A DNA stretch of 64,000 nucleotides from Cryptosporangium arvum DSM 44712 (GTDB lineage: Bacteria; Actinomycetota; Actinomycetes; Mycobacteriales; Cryptosporangiaceae): contig NZ_KK073874.1 of NCBI RefSeq assembly GCF_000585375.1, forward strand, positions 2,108,001 to 2,172,000. The letters are read 5' to 3'. Positions 37,119 to 45,938 of this stretch are shown piece by piece; position 1 is the first letter of the stretch; each line of letters opens with the position of its first letter. A program made the translations under genes and the position numbers. The notes below the pieces were generated by a model. It did no database searches and was not told the DNA's origin. It saw nothing but the letters and a program-made list of their open reading frames with translations.

Positions 37119-37841
37119 TCAGTGAAGCAGAGAGGGGCGACAATAACGCAGCAACAGCACGCCCTCGTCTTCGACGACGTGTGCGAGCGCGAGCGACCGG
37201 GGGTCGGGGGAGTGCGGACCGGCGCTGATCCTCCCCGGCCCGCCCCCGGCCAGCTGCGGGCTGATCGTCAGGCAGATTTCATCGACGTCGTCGGCGGCGG
37301 TCAAGGAAGCGAACAGGCGTGGCCCGCCCTCGCAGAGCAGCTGGCTCAGACCGCGTGCGTGCAGTGCCGCGACGAAGTCCACGTCGTCGACGACGTCGGC
37401 CACCTCCTCGATCGCGCGGCGCCGATCGGCGGGAGCGTCCGGGCCGGTGACCACGATCGGACGCACCGGCGCCCGGACCAGCGACGCGTGGTCGGGTGGG
37501 ATCGAGAGCGAGCCGGACACGACGACGAGCGTCGGGGTGGGGGCGAGGCCGGCGGCTTCGCGGCGGGCGCGACGCTCGGCGTCGAGCGTCACCGGGCCGT
37601 AGTCCTCGGCCAGAGCGGTGCCGGCCGCGACCACGAGCCCGTCGCACCAGCCCCGGAGGAGCTTGAACACGCGTTTGTCGGCCGGGCTCTGCAGACCGGC
37701 GGACAGACCGTCGACGCTCACGCCGCCGTCGACGCTGGCGACGAAGTTCATCCGCAGCCGCGGAACGCTCCGGTCGGTGGCGTACAGCTTCTCCAGCGCG
37801 ACGTCGTCGAGCTCGGCGGCAGCGGGGTGCAGGAGGCGCAT
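37119..37841 (-). CDS. RibD C-terminal domain pyrimidine reductase-like protein
   Basis: A 240-residue protein of the RibD_C/dihydrofolate-reductase-like fold. It has the typical RMNFVASVDGGVSVDG, FKLLRGWCDGLVVAAGTALAEDYGPV (NADPH site) and LLCEGGPRLFASL. In riboflavin synthesis such proteins reduce the ribosyl side chain of a pyrimidine intermediate. Stand-alone copies outside rib operons, as here, often have unknown substrates. First gene of the minus-strand trio with the ligase and TAP-like hydrolase, divergent from zapE by 22 bases. Confidence 0.88.
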   Translation of the reverse strand: MRLLHPAAAELDDVALEKLYATDRSVPRLRMNFVASVDGGVSVDGLSAGLQSPADKRVFKLLRGWCDGLVVAAGTALAEDYGPVTLDAERRARREAAGLAPTPTLVVVSGSLSIPPDHASLVRAPVRPIVVTGPDAPADRRRAIEEVADVVDDVDFVAALHARGLSQLLCEGGPRLFASLTAADDVDEICLTISPQLAGGGPGRISAGPHSPDPRSLALAHVVEDEGVLLLRYCRPSLLH

Positions 37842-37863
37842 GGACCCACCGTAGGCTCGTACT

Positions 37864-38871
37864 GTGCACCTCTCCGACCGGCAGCCTGAGGTCGCTCCGG
37901 CGCGGCTCGTCGCCGAACTCGTCCCACCACCCCGCTTCGCGGACGCGCGTTTCGACACCTACCGGCCCGATCCGAACGAGCCGTCGCAGGCCGCGGCGCT
38001 CGCCGCCGTCCGGGCGTTCGCCGAGCGGCTCTCCGCGCCACCGCCGCGCAAAGGATTGTTCCGGCGAGCGGCCCGGGCTCCCGAGGGCCGGCCGGGCATC
38101 TACCTCGACGGCGGCTTCGGCGTCGGCAAGACGCACCTGCTGACCTCGCTCTGGCACGCGGCGCCGAAGCCGGCCGGGTACGGCACGTTCGTCGAGCTCA
38201 CCCACCTGGTCGGTGCGCTCGGCTTCGCCGGAACCGTGGACGCGCTCGGCACGCTGCGCCTGCTCTGCGTCGACGAATTCGAGCTCGACGACCCGGGCGA
38301 CACCGTGCTGGTCTCGTCCCTGCTCACCCGCCTGGTGGAGCGCGGGGTCGCGCTGGCCGCGACGTCGAACACGCTTCCCGACAAGCTGGGCGAGGGCCGG
38401 TTCGCGGCCGAGGACTTCCTCCGCGAGATCCAGGCGCTGTCCGCGCGCTTCGACGCGGTCCGCGTCGACGGCCCCGACTACCGGCACCGGGACGCGGCCG
38501 AGGCGCCGGAGCCCCTCGCGGAAAGCGTGGTCGCCGAGCGCGTCGCGGCCCACCCCGCGGCCACCGTCGACGACTGGTCGACGCTGCTGGCGCACCTGGC
38601 GACCCTGCACCCGTCCCGGTACGGCGCCCTGCTCGACGGTGTCGAGGCCGTGGGGCTGACCGGGCTCACGCCGGTCCCCGACCAGAACACCGCGCTGCGC
38701 GTGGTGGTGCTCGTCGACCGGCTCTACGACCGCAGCCTGCCGGTGTTCGCGTCCGGTACCCCGGTCGACGAGATCTTTCCGCCGGAGATGCTCGCCGGCG
38801 GATACCGCAAGAAGTACCTGCGTGCCCTCTCCCGGCTGACCGCGCTGGCCCGCGAAGGCGCTACTCGGTAG
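37864..38871 (+). CDS. zapE: cell division protein ZapE (AFG1-like ATPase)
   Basis: A 335-residue P-loop ATPase: Walker A GGFGVGKTHLL at about 83-92, Walker B LRLLCVDEFELDDPGDT, sensor ALAATSNTLPDKLGEGRF, then the AFG1 signature FLREIQALSARFDAVRVDGPDYRHR. ZapE in E. coli acts at the division ring late in constriction. Its actinobacterial role is less studied. GTG 37864 is the only reasonable start. The stop overlaps a tiny convergent frame at 38861. Confidence 0.92.
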   Translation: MHLSDRQPEVAPARLVAELVPPPRFADARFDTYRPDPNEPSQAAALAAVRAFAERLSAPPPRKGLFRRAARAPEGRPGIYLDGGFGVGKTHLLTSLWHAAPKPAGYGTFVELTHLVGALGFAGTVDALGTLRLLCVDEFELDDPGDTVLVSSLLTRLVERGVALAATSNTLPDKLGEGRFAAEDFLREIQALSARFDAVRVDGPDYRHRDAAEAPEPLAESVVAERVAAHPAATVDDWSTLLAHLATLHPSRYGALLDGVEAVGLTGLTPVPDQNTALRVVVLVDRLYDRSLPVFASGTPVDEIFPPEMLAGGYRKKYLRALSRLTALAREGATR

Positions 38872-38980
38872 ACGGGCCGTTCGGGCGTTGGGGTGGGTGG
38901 GGCGAGCGGTGCTGGCAGGAGCACCAGGTGCCGCCGCGGCATTCGGCGTGGCGACCCTCGCGACAGGCCGGACAGATCAC
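38861..38980 (-). CDS. small cysteine-rich (zinc-ribbon-like) protein
   Basis: A possible 39-residue protein from GTG 38980: CPACREGRHAECRGG then TWCSCQH, giving two cysteine pairs plus histidines that could bind zinc. I have seen comparable tiny proteins with C-P-A-C and G-G-T-W-C in other actinobacteria, which supports it being real. It overlaps the zapE stop by 11 bases, tail to tail. There is no ribosome site of note. Function unknown. Confidence 0.5.
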   Translation of the reverse strand: MICPACREGRHAECRGGTWCSCQHRSPHPPQRPNGPSTE

Positions 38981-39084
38981 GCCTCCAGTGTGCGACGCGC
39001 CCGGGTACCCCTGGCAAGAGGAGCGAGTAATAATAAATCGTCGCGAAAGGGGCATTTGTTCTGAAGGGGTGGTAACACCTGCGT

Positions 39085-41037
39085 ATGACCTCACCGGCGA
39101 GCACCCTCCGCGCCGCTGTCGGCGCGGTGGTGGCGCTTCTCCTGTTGCTCGGCGGCGCCCGCCTGGTCGTCGGCCACTACGTCGTGTCCCGCAACGACGA
39201 GCGGGTGCACCGCGCGACCGCGGCCGCAGCGGCCAACGACGACCTGCTCCTGTCCCTCACCGAAGCCCAGACGGGCCTGCGCGGCTACCAGCTGACCGGT
39301 GACCCGTCGCTACTCGACTCCTACCGGCGCGGTCTGGCCGGCTACGCCACCGCGCGGTCGGCGGTCCGCGAGGCCGCCGACCGCGACCCGCTCCGCGCGC
39401 TGGTGGCGGCCGAGATCGACGAGGCCGACGCCTGGGTGGCCACCAGCGCCCCGCTCGGCGACGCCGTCGGCATCGCCGACGTGTCCGTGGTCAGGCGGGG
39501 AGAGCAGCAGTTCGACCGGCTCCGGTCGGCGAACGCCCGCGCCGCCACCGGGTTCGACGCCGATCTCACCGCCGCGCGTGCGCACGCGCGCTCCGTCGAT
39601 CTGATCGGTGATCTGGGTACGGCGCTGCTGGCGGTGCTCGCGGCGGGGCTGGTTCTCGGGCTCGGGCGGCGCGTCCACCGAGCCACCGGACCGTTCGAGG
39701 AGATCCGGACCGTGCTCGCCCGGATCCGCGCGGGTGACCGGTCGGCGCGGGCGCGCCCGGCCGGACCGCCGTCGGCCCGGGAAGCCGTCGAGGCGCTCAA
39801 CGAGCTGGCCGAGGACCACCAGCGGCTGCACTCGTCCGAGTCGGGGCGGGCCGAGGCCCGGCAGCGGGCCCACGACCTGGGCGCCACCGTCCGGGCGTCG
39901 CTCGACCCGGAGGCGATCCTCGACGAGGCCGTCGCCGGGCTCGGCGCGGTGCTCGAGGCCGACCACGTCTACCTCCGGCTCGCCGACGGCACCGACCGGC
40001 TCTGGAGCCGCCCGGGCCTCGACGCGCCCCCGATCGAGTCGCTGCGTGCGGACGAGCCGATGATCGGCGCCGCTCTCACCACGGTCTTCAGCATCGACGC
40101 CGAGTCGACCGGCGCGCTGGTGCTGGCGCGCTCCCGGCCCTGGTCCGACGACGACCGGGTGCTGCTGGACGCGGTCGCCGCCGACACCGGCCGCGGGCTG
40201 CACGTCGCCCAGGTCTACGACCACCAGCGTGAACTGGCCGAGCGGTTCCAGGATCTCGACCGGCAGAAGACCGACTTCATCTCCACCGTGTCGCACGAAC
40301 TGCGGACGCCGCTGACCAGCATCCTCGGCTACCTGGAGATCCTGCTCTCCGGTGATCAGGGTGAGCTCACCGACCCGCAGGAGCGCAGCCTGCGGGTTGT
40401 GGAGCGCAACGCCGAGCGGCTGCGCGAGCTGGTGGGGGACCTGCTGACGCTGTCCAGGATCGGGTCCGGGAACCTGGAGATGACCGCGACCCGCGTCGAG
40501 GTGACCTCGCTGCTCGACGGGGTCCGCGAGGTGTTCGGGCCGGTCGCGGCCGGGGCGGGCGTCACGCTCGAGACCGACCGGGGCGACGGGCTGGCGGTGG
40601 TCGGCGACGACAGGCAACTCGAGCGGGTACTGCACAACGTCGTCGGCAACGCGGTGAAGTTCACGCCGGCCGGCGGCTCGGTGCGCGTCCGCGTGCGCGG
40701 CGACGAGGCGCGCGTGTCGTTCGAGGTCGCCGACACCGGCATGGGGATACCGGCCGCCGATCAGGACCGGCTGTTCCAGCCGTTCCAGCGTGCGTCCAAC
40801 GCCGTGGCCAGCGCGGTGCAGGGCACCGGCCTGGGGCTGGCGATCGCGCGGTCGATCGTCGAGCGGCACGGCGGTGAGGTGACGCTGCGGTCGGCGGTGG
40901 GGCAGGGCACGACGGTCACGATCGCGCTGCCCCGCGCCCTCGGAGCCACGACCGGGTCCGACACCGCCGTCGATCCCCGCGAGGCCGCGATCCGAGCCGC
41001 CAAGGCCCGCGCCCTCTCCCGCGCGTCCGCGCGCTGA
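39085..41037 (+). CDS. sensor histidine kinase with CHASE3 and GAF domains
   Basis: A 650-residue membrane kinase. A first helix spans about 8-28. The extracellular CHASE3 sensor (about 35-170) has LTEAQTGLRGYQLTGDPSLL. A second helix (about 178-195) leads to a HAMP-like linker and a GAF domain (about 265-385). The HisKA domain has the phospho-accepting histidine in ISTVSHELRTPLTSILGYLE. The ATPase domain shows VVGNAVKFTPAGG (N box), VADTGMGIP (G1) and GTGLGLAIA (G2). The leader 39028-39042 is strikingly AT-rich. The convergent response regulator at 41048 may be its partner, though such pairs are usually co-directional. Confidence 0.94.
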   Translation: MTSPASTLRAAVGAVVALLLLLGGARLVVGHYVVSRNDERVHRATAAAAANDDLLLSLTEAQTGLRGYQLTGDPSLLDSYRRGLAGYATARSAVREAADRDPLRALVAAEIDEADAWVATSAPLGDAVGIADVSVVRRGEQQFDRLRSANARAATGFDADLTAARAHARSVDLIGDLGTALLAVLAAGLVLGLGRRVHRATGPFEEIRTVLARIRAGDRSARARPAGPPSAREAVEALNELAEDHQRLHSSESGRAEARQRAHDLGATVRASLDPEAILDEAVAGLGAVLEADHVYLRLADGTDRLWSRPGLDAPPIESLRADEPMIGAALTTVFSIDAESTGALVLARSRPWSDDDRVLLDAVAADTGRGLHVAQVYDHQRELAERFQDLDRQKTDFISTVSHELRTPLTSILGYLEILLSGDQGELTDPQERSLRVVERNAERLRELVGDLLTLSRIGSGNLEMTATRVEVTSLLDGVREVFGPVAAGAGVTLETDRGDGLAVVGDDRQLERVLHNVVGNAVKFTPAGGSVRVRVRGDEARVSFEVADTGMGIPAADQDRLFQPFQRASNAVASAVQGTGLGLAIARSIVERHGGEVTLRSAVGQGTTVTIALPRALGATTGSDTAVDPREAAIRAAKARALSRASAR

Positions 41038-41047
41038 CCACGAGCGC

Positions 41048-41416
41048 TCAGGCGGGCCCGAGGATGGCGGCGATGCGGGCGACCAGCTCGCGTGGGCTGA
41101 ACGGTTTGACCACGTAGTCGTCGGCGCCGACGTCGAAGCCGGCCTCGATGTCGGCCTCCTGCGCCCGCGCGGTCAGCAGCAGCACCGGAACCTTCGCGGT
41201 GGCCGTGTCCTTGCGCAGTTCCCGGCACACCTCGAGCCCCGACATGCGTGGCATCGACACGTCGAGCACGACGAGGTCCGGCGTGGTCTCGCGAGCGGCG
41301 GCCAGCGCCGCGGCGCCGTCGGTGGCGGTCACCAGGTGGTACCCCGCCTGCTTCACTTTGAAGGTCACAAGCGCCAAGATGTCCGGATCGTCGTCGGCGA
41401 TCAGAACCGTACTCAT
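41048..41416 (-). CDS. single-domain response regulator
   Basis: A 122-residue receiver with no output domain. The acidic pocket is IADDDPD, the phosphorylated aspartate is D52 in LVVLDVSMPRMSG, the switch threonine is in LLLTARA and the conserved lysine in VVKPFSP. The sequence is closer to the PhoP-type receiver than to CheY. It is convergent with the histidine kinase (10-base gap) and divergent from cheA, so it may link the kinase to the motility block. Confidence 0.92.
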   Translation of the reverse strand: MSTVLIADDDPDILALVTFKVKQAGYHLVTATDGAAALAAARETTPDLVVLDVSMPRMSGLEVCRELRKDTATAKVPVLLLTARAQEADIEAGFDVGADDYVVKPFSPRELVARIAAILGPA

Positions 41417-41493
41417 GTAGCCCCCAGTACGCCGCCTAGATAACGGACATTAGCGTAGTTAGCATACCGAATGGCGCTCGACCCCGTCTTTCC

Positions 41494-41521
41494 CTCAGGT
41501 GAACCCCTGTCGCGTCGAAGA
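41494..41521 (+). promoter_or_regulatory. FliA-type promoter candidate of cheA
   Basis: CTCA (41494-41497), 16 bases, then GTCGAAGA (41514-41521), which matches the octamer GCCGATAA at five of eight positions. Initiation near 41528 would give a leader of about 20 bases carrying the cheA ribosome site. It uses the same spacing as the elements before cheB and flhA. Confidence 0.55.
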
Positions 41522-41549
41522 AGTGCGTGACGACCCAAGGGAGACAGAC

Positions 41550-43886
41550 GTGGACGAGTTGGACGACATCGTTCAAGAGTTCCTGGTCGAGAGTCACGAG
41601 AACCTCGACCAACTCGACCGGGACCTGGTCGCGCTCGAGCAGCACCCGGACTCTCGTGAGTTGCTGTCCAGCATCTTCCGCACGATCCACACGATCAAAG
41701 GCACGAGCGGCTTCCTCGCGTTCCACCGTCTGGAGACGGTGACGCACGCGGGCGAGTCGCTGCTCTCCCGGCTCCGCGACGGCGCGCAGTCGATGAACGT
41801 GGAGAGCGCCAACGCGCTGCTGCGCATGGTCGACACCGTGCGTGGCCTGCTGACCTCGATCGAGGAGAACGGCGCCGAGGGCGAGGTCGACGTCCAGAGC
41901 GTCATCGAGCAGGTGACCGCCTGCATCGAGGACGGTTCCGGCAAGCCCAAGGCGGCTCCGGCCGCGGCGGAGCCCGCCGCCGAGGCCCCGGTTCCCGAGG
42001 CGCCCGCCGACGAGCCCGCGGCCGCCGAGGCGCACGCCGACGCCGAGCCCGAGCCGGCCGCCGAGGAGCCCGCGCCCGAGGAGCCGGCCAAGCCCGCGGC
42101 GCCCGTCCAGCGGGCCGGCGGCGCCGGTGCGCCCCCCGGTCCGCCGGAGCCCGGCGAGGAGGGCTCCGCCCCGCAGCGCCGGAGCGTCGCCGAGAGCTCG
42201 ATCCGTGTCGACGTCGACCTGCTCGATGCGCTCATGCGGCTCGTCGGCGAGCTGGTGCTCACGCGTAACCAGCTGGTCCGCGGCGTCAGCGAGATGAGTG
42301 ACCCGGCGCTGACCCGCACCACCCAGCGGCTCAACCTCATCACCTCCGAGCTGCAGGAATCGGTGATGAAGACCCGGATGCAGCCGATCGACCAGATCTG
42401 GTCGAAGCTGCCCCGAGTCGTCCGCGACCTCTCCAGCCAGCTCGGCCGCCAGATCCGCCTGGCGATGGAGGGCAAGGACACCGAGCTCGACCGGTCGCTG
42501 CTGGAGTCGGTGAAGGACCCGCTGACCCACCTCGTCCGCAACGCGGTCGACCACGGCATCGAGCCGCCGGACGTCCGCCAGGCCGCCGGCAAGAACCCCG
42601 AGGGCACGCTCACGCTGCGCGCGTACCACGAGGGTGGTCACGTCGTGGTCGAGGTCGCCGACGACGGCGCGGGCATCGACCCCGAGCGGGTCGCGGCCAC
42701 CGCGCTCGACCGGGGCGTCATCACCCGCGACCAGCTGGCCCGGATGGAGACCAGCGACATTCTCCAGCTGCTCTTCCAGCCCGGCTTCTCGACGGCGAAG
42801 AAGGTCACGAACGTCTCCGGCCGCGGCGTCGGCATGGACGTCGTCAAGACCAACATCGAGAAGATCGGCGGCACCGTCGACGTCGACTCGACGCCCGGCC
42901 GCGGCACGGTCTGGCGCCTCACGATCCCGCTGACGCTGGCGATCATCCAGGCCCTCACCGTCGAGTGCAGCACCGAGCAGTACGCGATCCCGCAGATCGC
43001 GGTCGACGAGCTGGTGTTCGTCGACGGCTCCTCGGACAAGAACATCGAGCACGTCTCCGGTGCGCCGGTCTACCGGCTGCGCGGCAAGCTGCTGCCGCTC
43101 GTCCGCCTGGACGAGAGCCTCGGCCTGCCGGTCGGCTCGAACGACAAGGACGTCTACATCGCGGTTCTCCAGGCCGAGGGGCGCCGGTTCGGCCTCGTGG
43201 TCGACCGGGTCCTCAACACCGAGGAGATCGTGGTCAAGCCGCTCGCGACGCTGCTCAAGGACATCGGCGTCTACCAGGGGTCGACGATCCTCGGCGACGG
43301 AAAGGTCGCGCTCATCCTCGACGTCCAGTCGCTCGCCCGGCGTTCGCTGCTGGCGGCTCAGGCGGTGGAGAAGTCCGGGCTCGGCGCCGACGCCCAGCAG
43401 TCGCAGAACCGGCAGGGCAGCGGCAACCGGCTGCTCATCACCGGGGTCGGCGACCGCCGGGTCGCGGTGCCGCTGGACATGGTCACCCGGCTCGAGGAGT
43501 TCCCGATCGACAAGATCGAGCGGGTCGGCAGCCGGGAGGTCGTGCAGTACCGCGGCCGCATCCTGCCGCTGGTCCGGCTCGCGCACCTGCTCGGTGCGTA
43601 CCCGGCCGAGGACGGCGACTCGGTGCCGGTGGTCGTCTACAGCGAGCGCGGCCGGAGCGTCGCGCTCGCGGTGGAGAAGATCGTCGACATCGTCGAGGAC
43701 TCCACCGACACCCACAGCGACCTGGACGACTCCGGCCTCACCGGTTCGGCGGTCATCCAGCAGCGTGTCACCGAGATGCTCGACGTCCGGCAGGCGATCC
43801 TGGCGGCTGACGTCAACTTCTTCGACGCGATGGACGAGTACGAGGACCAGTACGCCGGCGGTCTCGAGGAAATGAGCGCGGTCTGA
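41550..43886 (+). CDS. cheA: chemotaxis histidine kinase CheA
   Basis: A 778-residue kinase. The P1 domain has the phospho-accepting His47 in IHTIKGTSGFLAFHRLE. A long Ala/Pro/Glu linker (about 130-205) replaces a recognisable P2 domain. Dimerisation domain P3 starts near 215 (LLDALMRLVGELVLTRNQLV). The ATPase P4 has HLVRNAVDHGIE, VADDGAGID, LFQPGFSTA and GRGVGMDVV. P5 is a CheW-like domain (about 465-610), and a second CheW-like domain follows (about 630-755, LLITGVGDRRVAVPLDMVTRLEEF-type sequence). GTG 41550 has AAGGGAG at 41537-41543. First gene of the chemotaxis operon, which feeds CheY and the flagellar switch. Confidence 0.97.
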   Translation: MDELDDIVQEFLVESHENLDQLDRDLVALEQHPDSRELLSSIFRTIHTIKGTSGFLAFHRLETVTHAGESLLSRLRDGAQSMNVESANALLRMVDTVRGLLTSIEENGAEGEVDVQSVIEQVTACIEDGSGKPKAAPAAAEPAAEAPVPEAPADEPAAAEAHADAEPEPAAEEPAPEEPAKPAAPVQRAGGAGAPPGPPEPGEEGSAPQRRSVAESSIRVDVDLLDALMRLVGELVLTRNQLVRGVSEMSDPALTRTTQRLNLITSELQESVMKTRMQPIDQIWSKLPRVVRDLSSQLGRQIRLAMEGKDTELDRSLLESVKDPLTHLVRNAVDHGIEPPDVRQAAGKNPEGTLTLRAYHEGGHVVVEVADDGAGIDPERVAATALDRGVITRDQLARMETSDILQLLFQPGFSTAKKVTNVSGRGVGMDVVKTNIEKIGGTVDVDSTPGRGTVWRLTIPLTLAIIQALTVECSTEQYAIPQIAVDELVFVDGSSDKNIEHVSGAPVYRLRGKLLPLVRLDESLGLPVGSNDKDVYIAVLQAEGRRFGLVVDRVLNTEEIVVKPLATLLKDIGVYQGSTILGDGKVALILDVQSLARRSLLAAQAVEKSGLGADAQQSQNRQGSGNRLLITGVGDRRVAVPLDMVTRLEEFPIDKIERVGSREVVQYRGRILPLVRLAHLLGAYPAEDGDSVPVVVYSERGRSVALAVEKIVDIVEDSTDTHSDLDDSGLTGSAVIQQRVTEMLDVRQAILAADVNFFDAMDEYEDQYAGGLEEMSAV

Positions 43887-43968
43887 TGACGACACTTTCC
43901 ACGGAGCTCCGAGGCTGCCTTCCTCGGCCGCTGGCGCTCCCTGCGACGCTCCGCCCCGGAGGCCGCTG

Positions 43969-44421
43969 ATGACTTCACGTCAGTACACCACCTTCGAGGT
44001 GGCCGACCAGCTTTTCGGTGTCGACGTCGCCAAGGTCGTCGAAGTGCTGCGGTTCAGCGAGTACACGCGCGTCCCGCTGGCCGACAAGTCGGTCGGCGGC
44101 CTGATCAACCTGCGTGGTCAGGTGATGGCGGCGGTGGACCTGCGGGTGCGTCTGGGCCTGGAGCCGCGGGACATGTCCAAGCCGTCCATGAACGTGATCG
44201 TGTCCGAGGAGGGCGAGGCGATCAGCCTGCTCGTGGACAAGATCGGTGACGTGGTCGAACTGCAGTCCGACACGTTCGAGCCGCCGCCGGACACGCTCGC
44301 CGGTCCGCTCCGGGAGCTGATCATCGGCGCGTTCAAGCTCGACAGCCGGCTGATGCTGGCGCTGGACGCGAAGCGGGCGGTCGACCTGGGGTCCAGCACC
44401 GCCAAGGCTGCGGCGAGGTAG
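43969..44421 (+). CDS. cheW: chemotaxis adaptor CheW
   Basis: A 150-residue SH3-like adaptor that couples chemoreceptors to CheA. It has TTFEVADQLFGVDVAKVVEVLRF, VGGLINLRGQVMAAVDLRVRLGL and ISLLVDKIGDVVEL, matching the family. The 82-base gap after cheA holds a six-bp hairpin (43909-43914 with 43922-43927) and no promoter I can support, so it is probably co-transcribed with cheA. Confidence 0.96.
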   Translation: MTSRQYTTFEVADQLFGVDVAKVVEVLRFSEYTRVPLADKSVGGLINLRGQVMAAVDLRVRLGLEPRDMSKPSMNVIVSEEGEAISLLVDKIGDVVELQSDTFEPPPDTLAGPLRELIIGAFKLDSRLMLALDAKRAVDLGSSTAKAAAR

Positions 44422-44427
44422 GGCGAC

Positions 44428-44703
44428 ATGTCTCGATCGAAGACGAAGACCGATGCGCTGACCGCCGAGGAGCGTGCGCTCCTGGACTCGGTGAGCGAGC
44501 AGGCCGCGCTGCTGGCGATGCTCACCGGGTCGGTGCCGCCGGCGGGCGACCCGCCGGTCGGAACCGTGGACCTGATCGGTGCCCTCGGCCCGCTGGAGCA
44601 CCCCCACACGCCCGGCAGCGACCCGCTGCAGGCGTTCGGGCTCGTCGCCCCCCGGTTCGCGCGGGACGCCGAGAGCGTAGCCGCCGAGCTCGGAGCAGCC
44701 TGA
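44428..44703 (+). CDS. small protein of unknown function in the che operon
   Basis: A 91-residue protein beginning MSRSKTKTDALTAEERALLDSV, with one amphipathic helix-rich N-terminal half (SVSEQAALLAMLTG) and a proline-containing C-terminal half. There are no cysteines, signal peptide or membrane helix. It lies six bases after cheW and has no strong promoter, so it is expected to be made with CheA and CheW. I do not recognise a family. A role in the signalling array would be guesswork. Confidence 0.75.
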   Translation: MSRSKTKTDALTAEERALLDSVSEQAALLAMLTGSVPPAGDPPVGTVDLIGALGPLEHPHTPGSDPLQAFGLVAPRFARDAESVAAELGAA

Positions 44704-44848
44704 GCACATCACCGTCCGTGACGGTATGCCGTAGTTCACACCGACGGCACCCGTCCGCTCGAATCGACCGGTTGGCGTCCTAATTGGACGCTGAACGGCC
44801 GTCGGTGAGCTCTTGGCGGACCGCCGAACGGCTGTCAGACTGGCTTGC

Positions 44849-45820
44849 GTGTACAGCCTGGTCAGCGCGCCCGTCCTCGGTTTCGACCTCACCCGGATCG
44901 AGGGTGGGGCCGGCGTCTCCGACGTCCTCACGCGCGCACTCGCGCTGACGCCGGACGATCTGGAGGTGCTCGCGGAGCACCGCGCGGACGATGGTCAGCG
45001 CGCCGATCTGTGGGCCGCGATCGAGATCGCCACGACCGTTCAGCCTACGGTCCGTGACGTCGCCGGGTTGAGCAAAGCCGACCCCGACGCGTCGGTGGAG
45101 AAGCGTGCCAGCGCGGCGCTCGGCCTGTTGCAGCGGGCGCCGCTCGGCACGGTCGACGGCCTGATCCAGTGCGTCCGGTACGACGTCCTGGACTGGACCT
45201 GGAGCGTGACCGACGGCTCCGAGCCCGACCGCGCCCCCCAGTTCCCGCCGGTGCAGCGCGCCGGGGAGCCGGCCCCCAGGCCGGTCAAGGTGCAGTCGGA
45301 AGCCGCGTCGGCGGCCACGGCGGTGATCTGCGACGCGCTCGTCGCCGGTTACCTGCGCGCACAGCTCGACGACGACACCCGGCGGCGCCTGGCGACTCCC
45401 TGGGTGGCGGCGAGCCGCCGCCTCCCGGAGCGGGAGACCGCGCTCGGCCCCACCGAGTCGTCGGTGCGCGCGCTGCTCGACCGCGTCGGCAGCCTGAGCC
45501 AGCAGGACGGTTCGCGGCTCTACAAAGCGGCGGAGGCCGGCCGGCGCGACTCGGCCAGCTGGGCCCCGGCGATCCACTCGGCGTCCTGGGCCGTGCACCT
45601 GGCCGGCCGGATCCGCGAGGCGGCGGCGGCGCAGTTTTTACTGGTCCAGGCAGTGGAGACCAGCGGCATACCGATCACCGAGCGGGCTGCCGGCGTGTGG
45701 AACCTGCTCAGCGGCGCGATGCAGGCTCTCGCCGCGCGTGACCTCGTCGACGCCGCGACCGCGCACCGGCTGCTCGGCCCGGTGCTCGCGAGTCTGGGCC
45801 CGTCCGCGTTGGGCTCGTAA
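44849..45820 (+). CDS. conserved-looking protein of unknown function between cheW and cheB
   Basis: A 323-residue soluble, largely helical protein. It shows no domain I recognise, no signal peptide and no membrane helix. Notable segments are LTPDDLEVLAEHRADDGQRADLW, SAASAATAVICDALVAGYLRAQL-like EAASAATAVICDALVAGYLR, and a C-terminal helical region with tryptophans (SWAPAIHSASWAVHLAGR). GTG 44849 (MYSLVSAPVLGFDL) is chosen over a TTG at 44813. A gap of 145 bases separates it from the previous gene and 118 bases from cheB, the latter holding a FliA-type promoter. It may be an unrelated insertion. Confidence 0.75.
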   Translation: MYSLVSAPVLGFDLTRIEGGAGVSDVLTRALALTPDDLEVLAEHRADDGQRADLWAAIEIATTVQPTVRDVAGLSKADPDASVEKRASAALGLLQRAPLGTVDGLIQCVRYDVLDWTWSVTDGSEPDRAPQFPPVQRAGEPAPRPVKVQSEAASAATAVICDALVAGYLRAQLDDDTRRRLATPWVAASRRLPERETALGPTESSVRALLDRVGSLSQQDGSRLYKAAEAGRRDSASWAPAIHSASWAVHLAGRIREAAAAQFLLVQAVETSGIPITERAAGVWNLLSGAMQALAARDLVDAATAHRLLGPVLASLGPSALGS

Positions 45821-45838
45821 CCCCGGTCACACCTTTCA

Positions 45839-45866
45839 CTCAGCCTGCCCGTCCGGTGACCGATAG
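45839..45866 (+). promoter_or_regulatory. FliA-type promoter candidate of cheB
   Basis: CTCA (45839-45842), 16 bases, then ACCGATAG (45859-45866), six of eight positions matching GCCGATAA. It lies in the gap before cheB and would start the second half of the chemotaxis operon (cheB to 49688). Confidence 0.65.
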
Positions 45867-45938
45867 GGACGCCGTGACGGCCCCGAGGTGCGTCCCGTCC
45901 TGCTGCGGCGTGGGCCTCGGCACGGGAAGGCGGCGCGT

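Noticed and set aside
41436-43895. Very long minus-strand open frame opposite cheA (over 800 codons)
   Set aside because: It is a GC-driven shadow. Its product is Arg/Asp/Val-rich with no recognisable motif, while the plus strand encodes an unmistakable CheA.
43887-43968. A separate promoter for cheW
   Set aside because: The 82-base gap has only a short hairpin and no recognisable -10/-35 or FliA-type pair.
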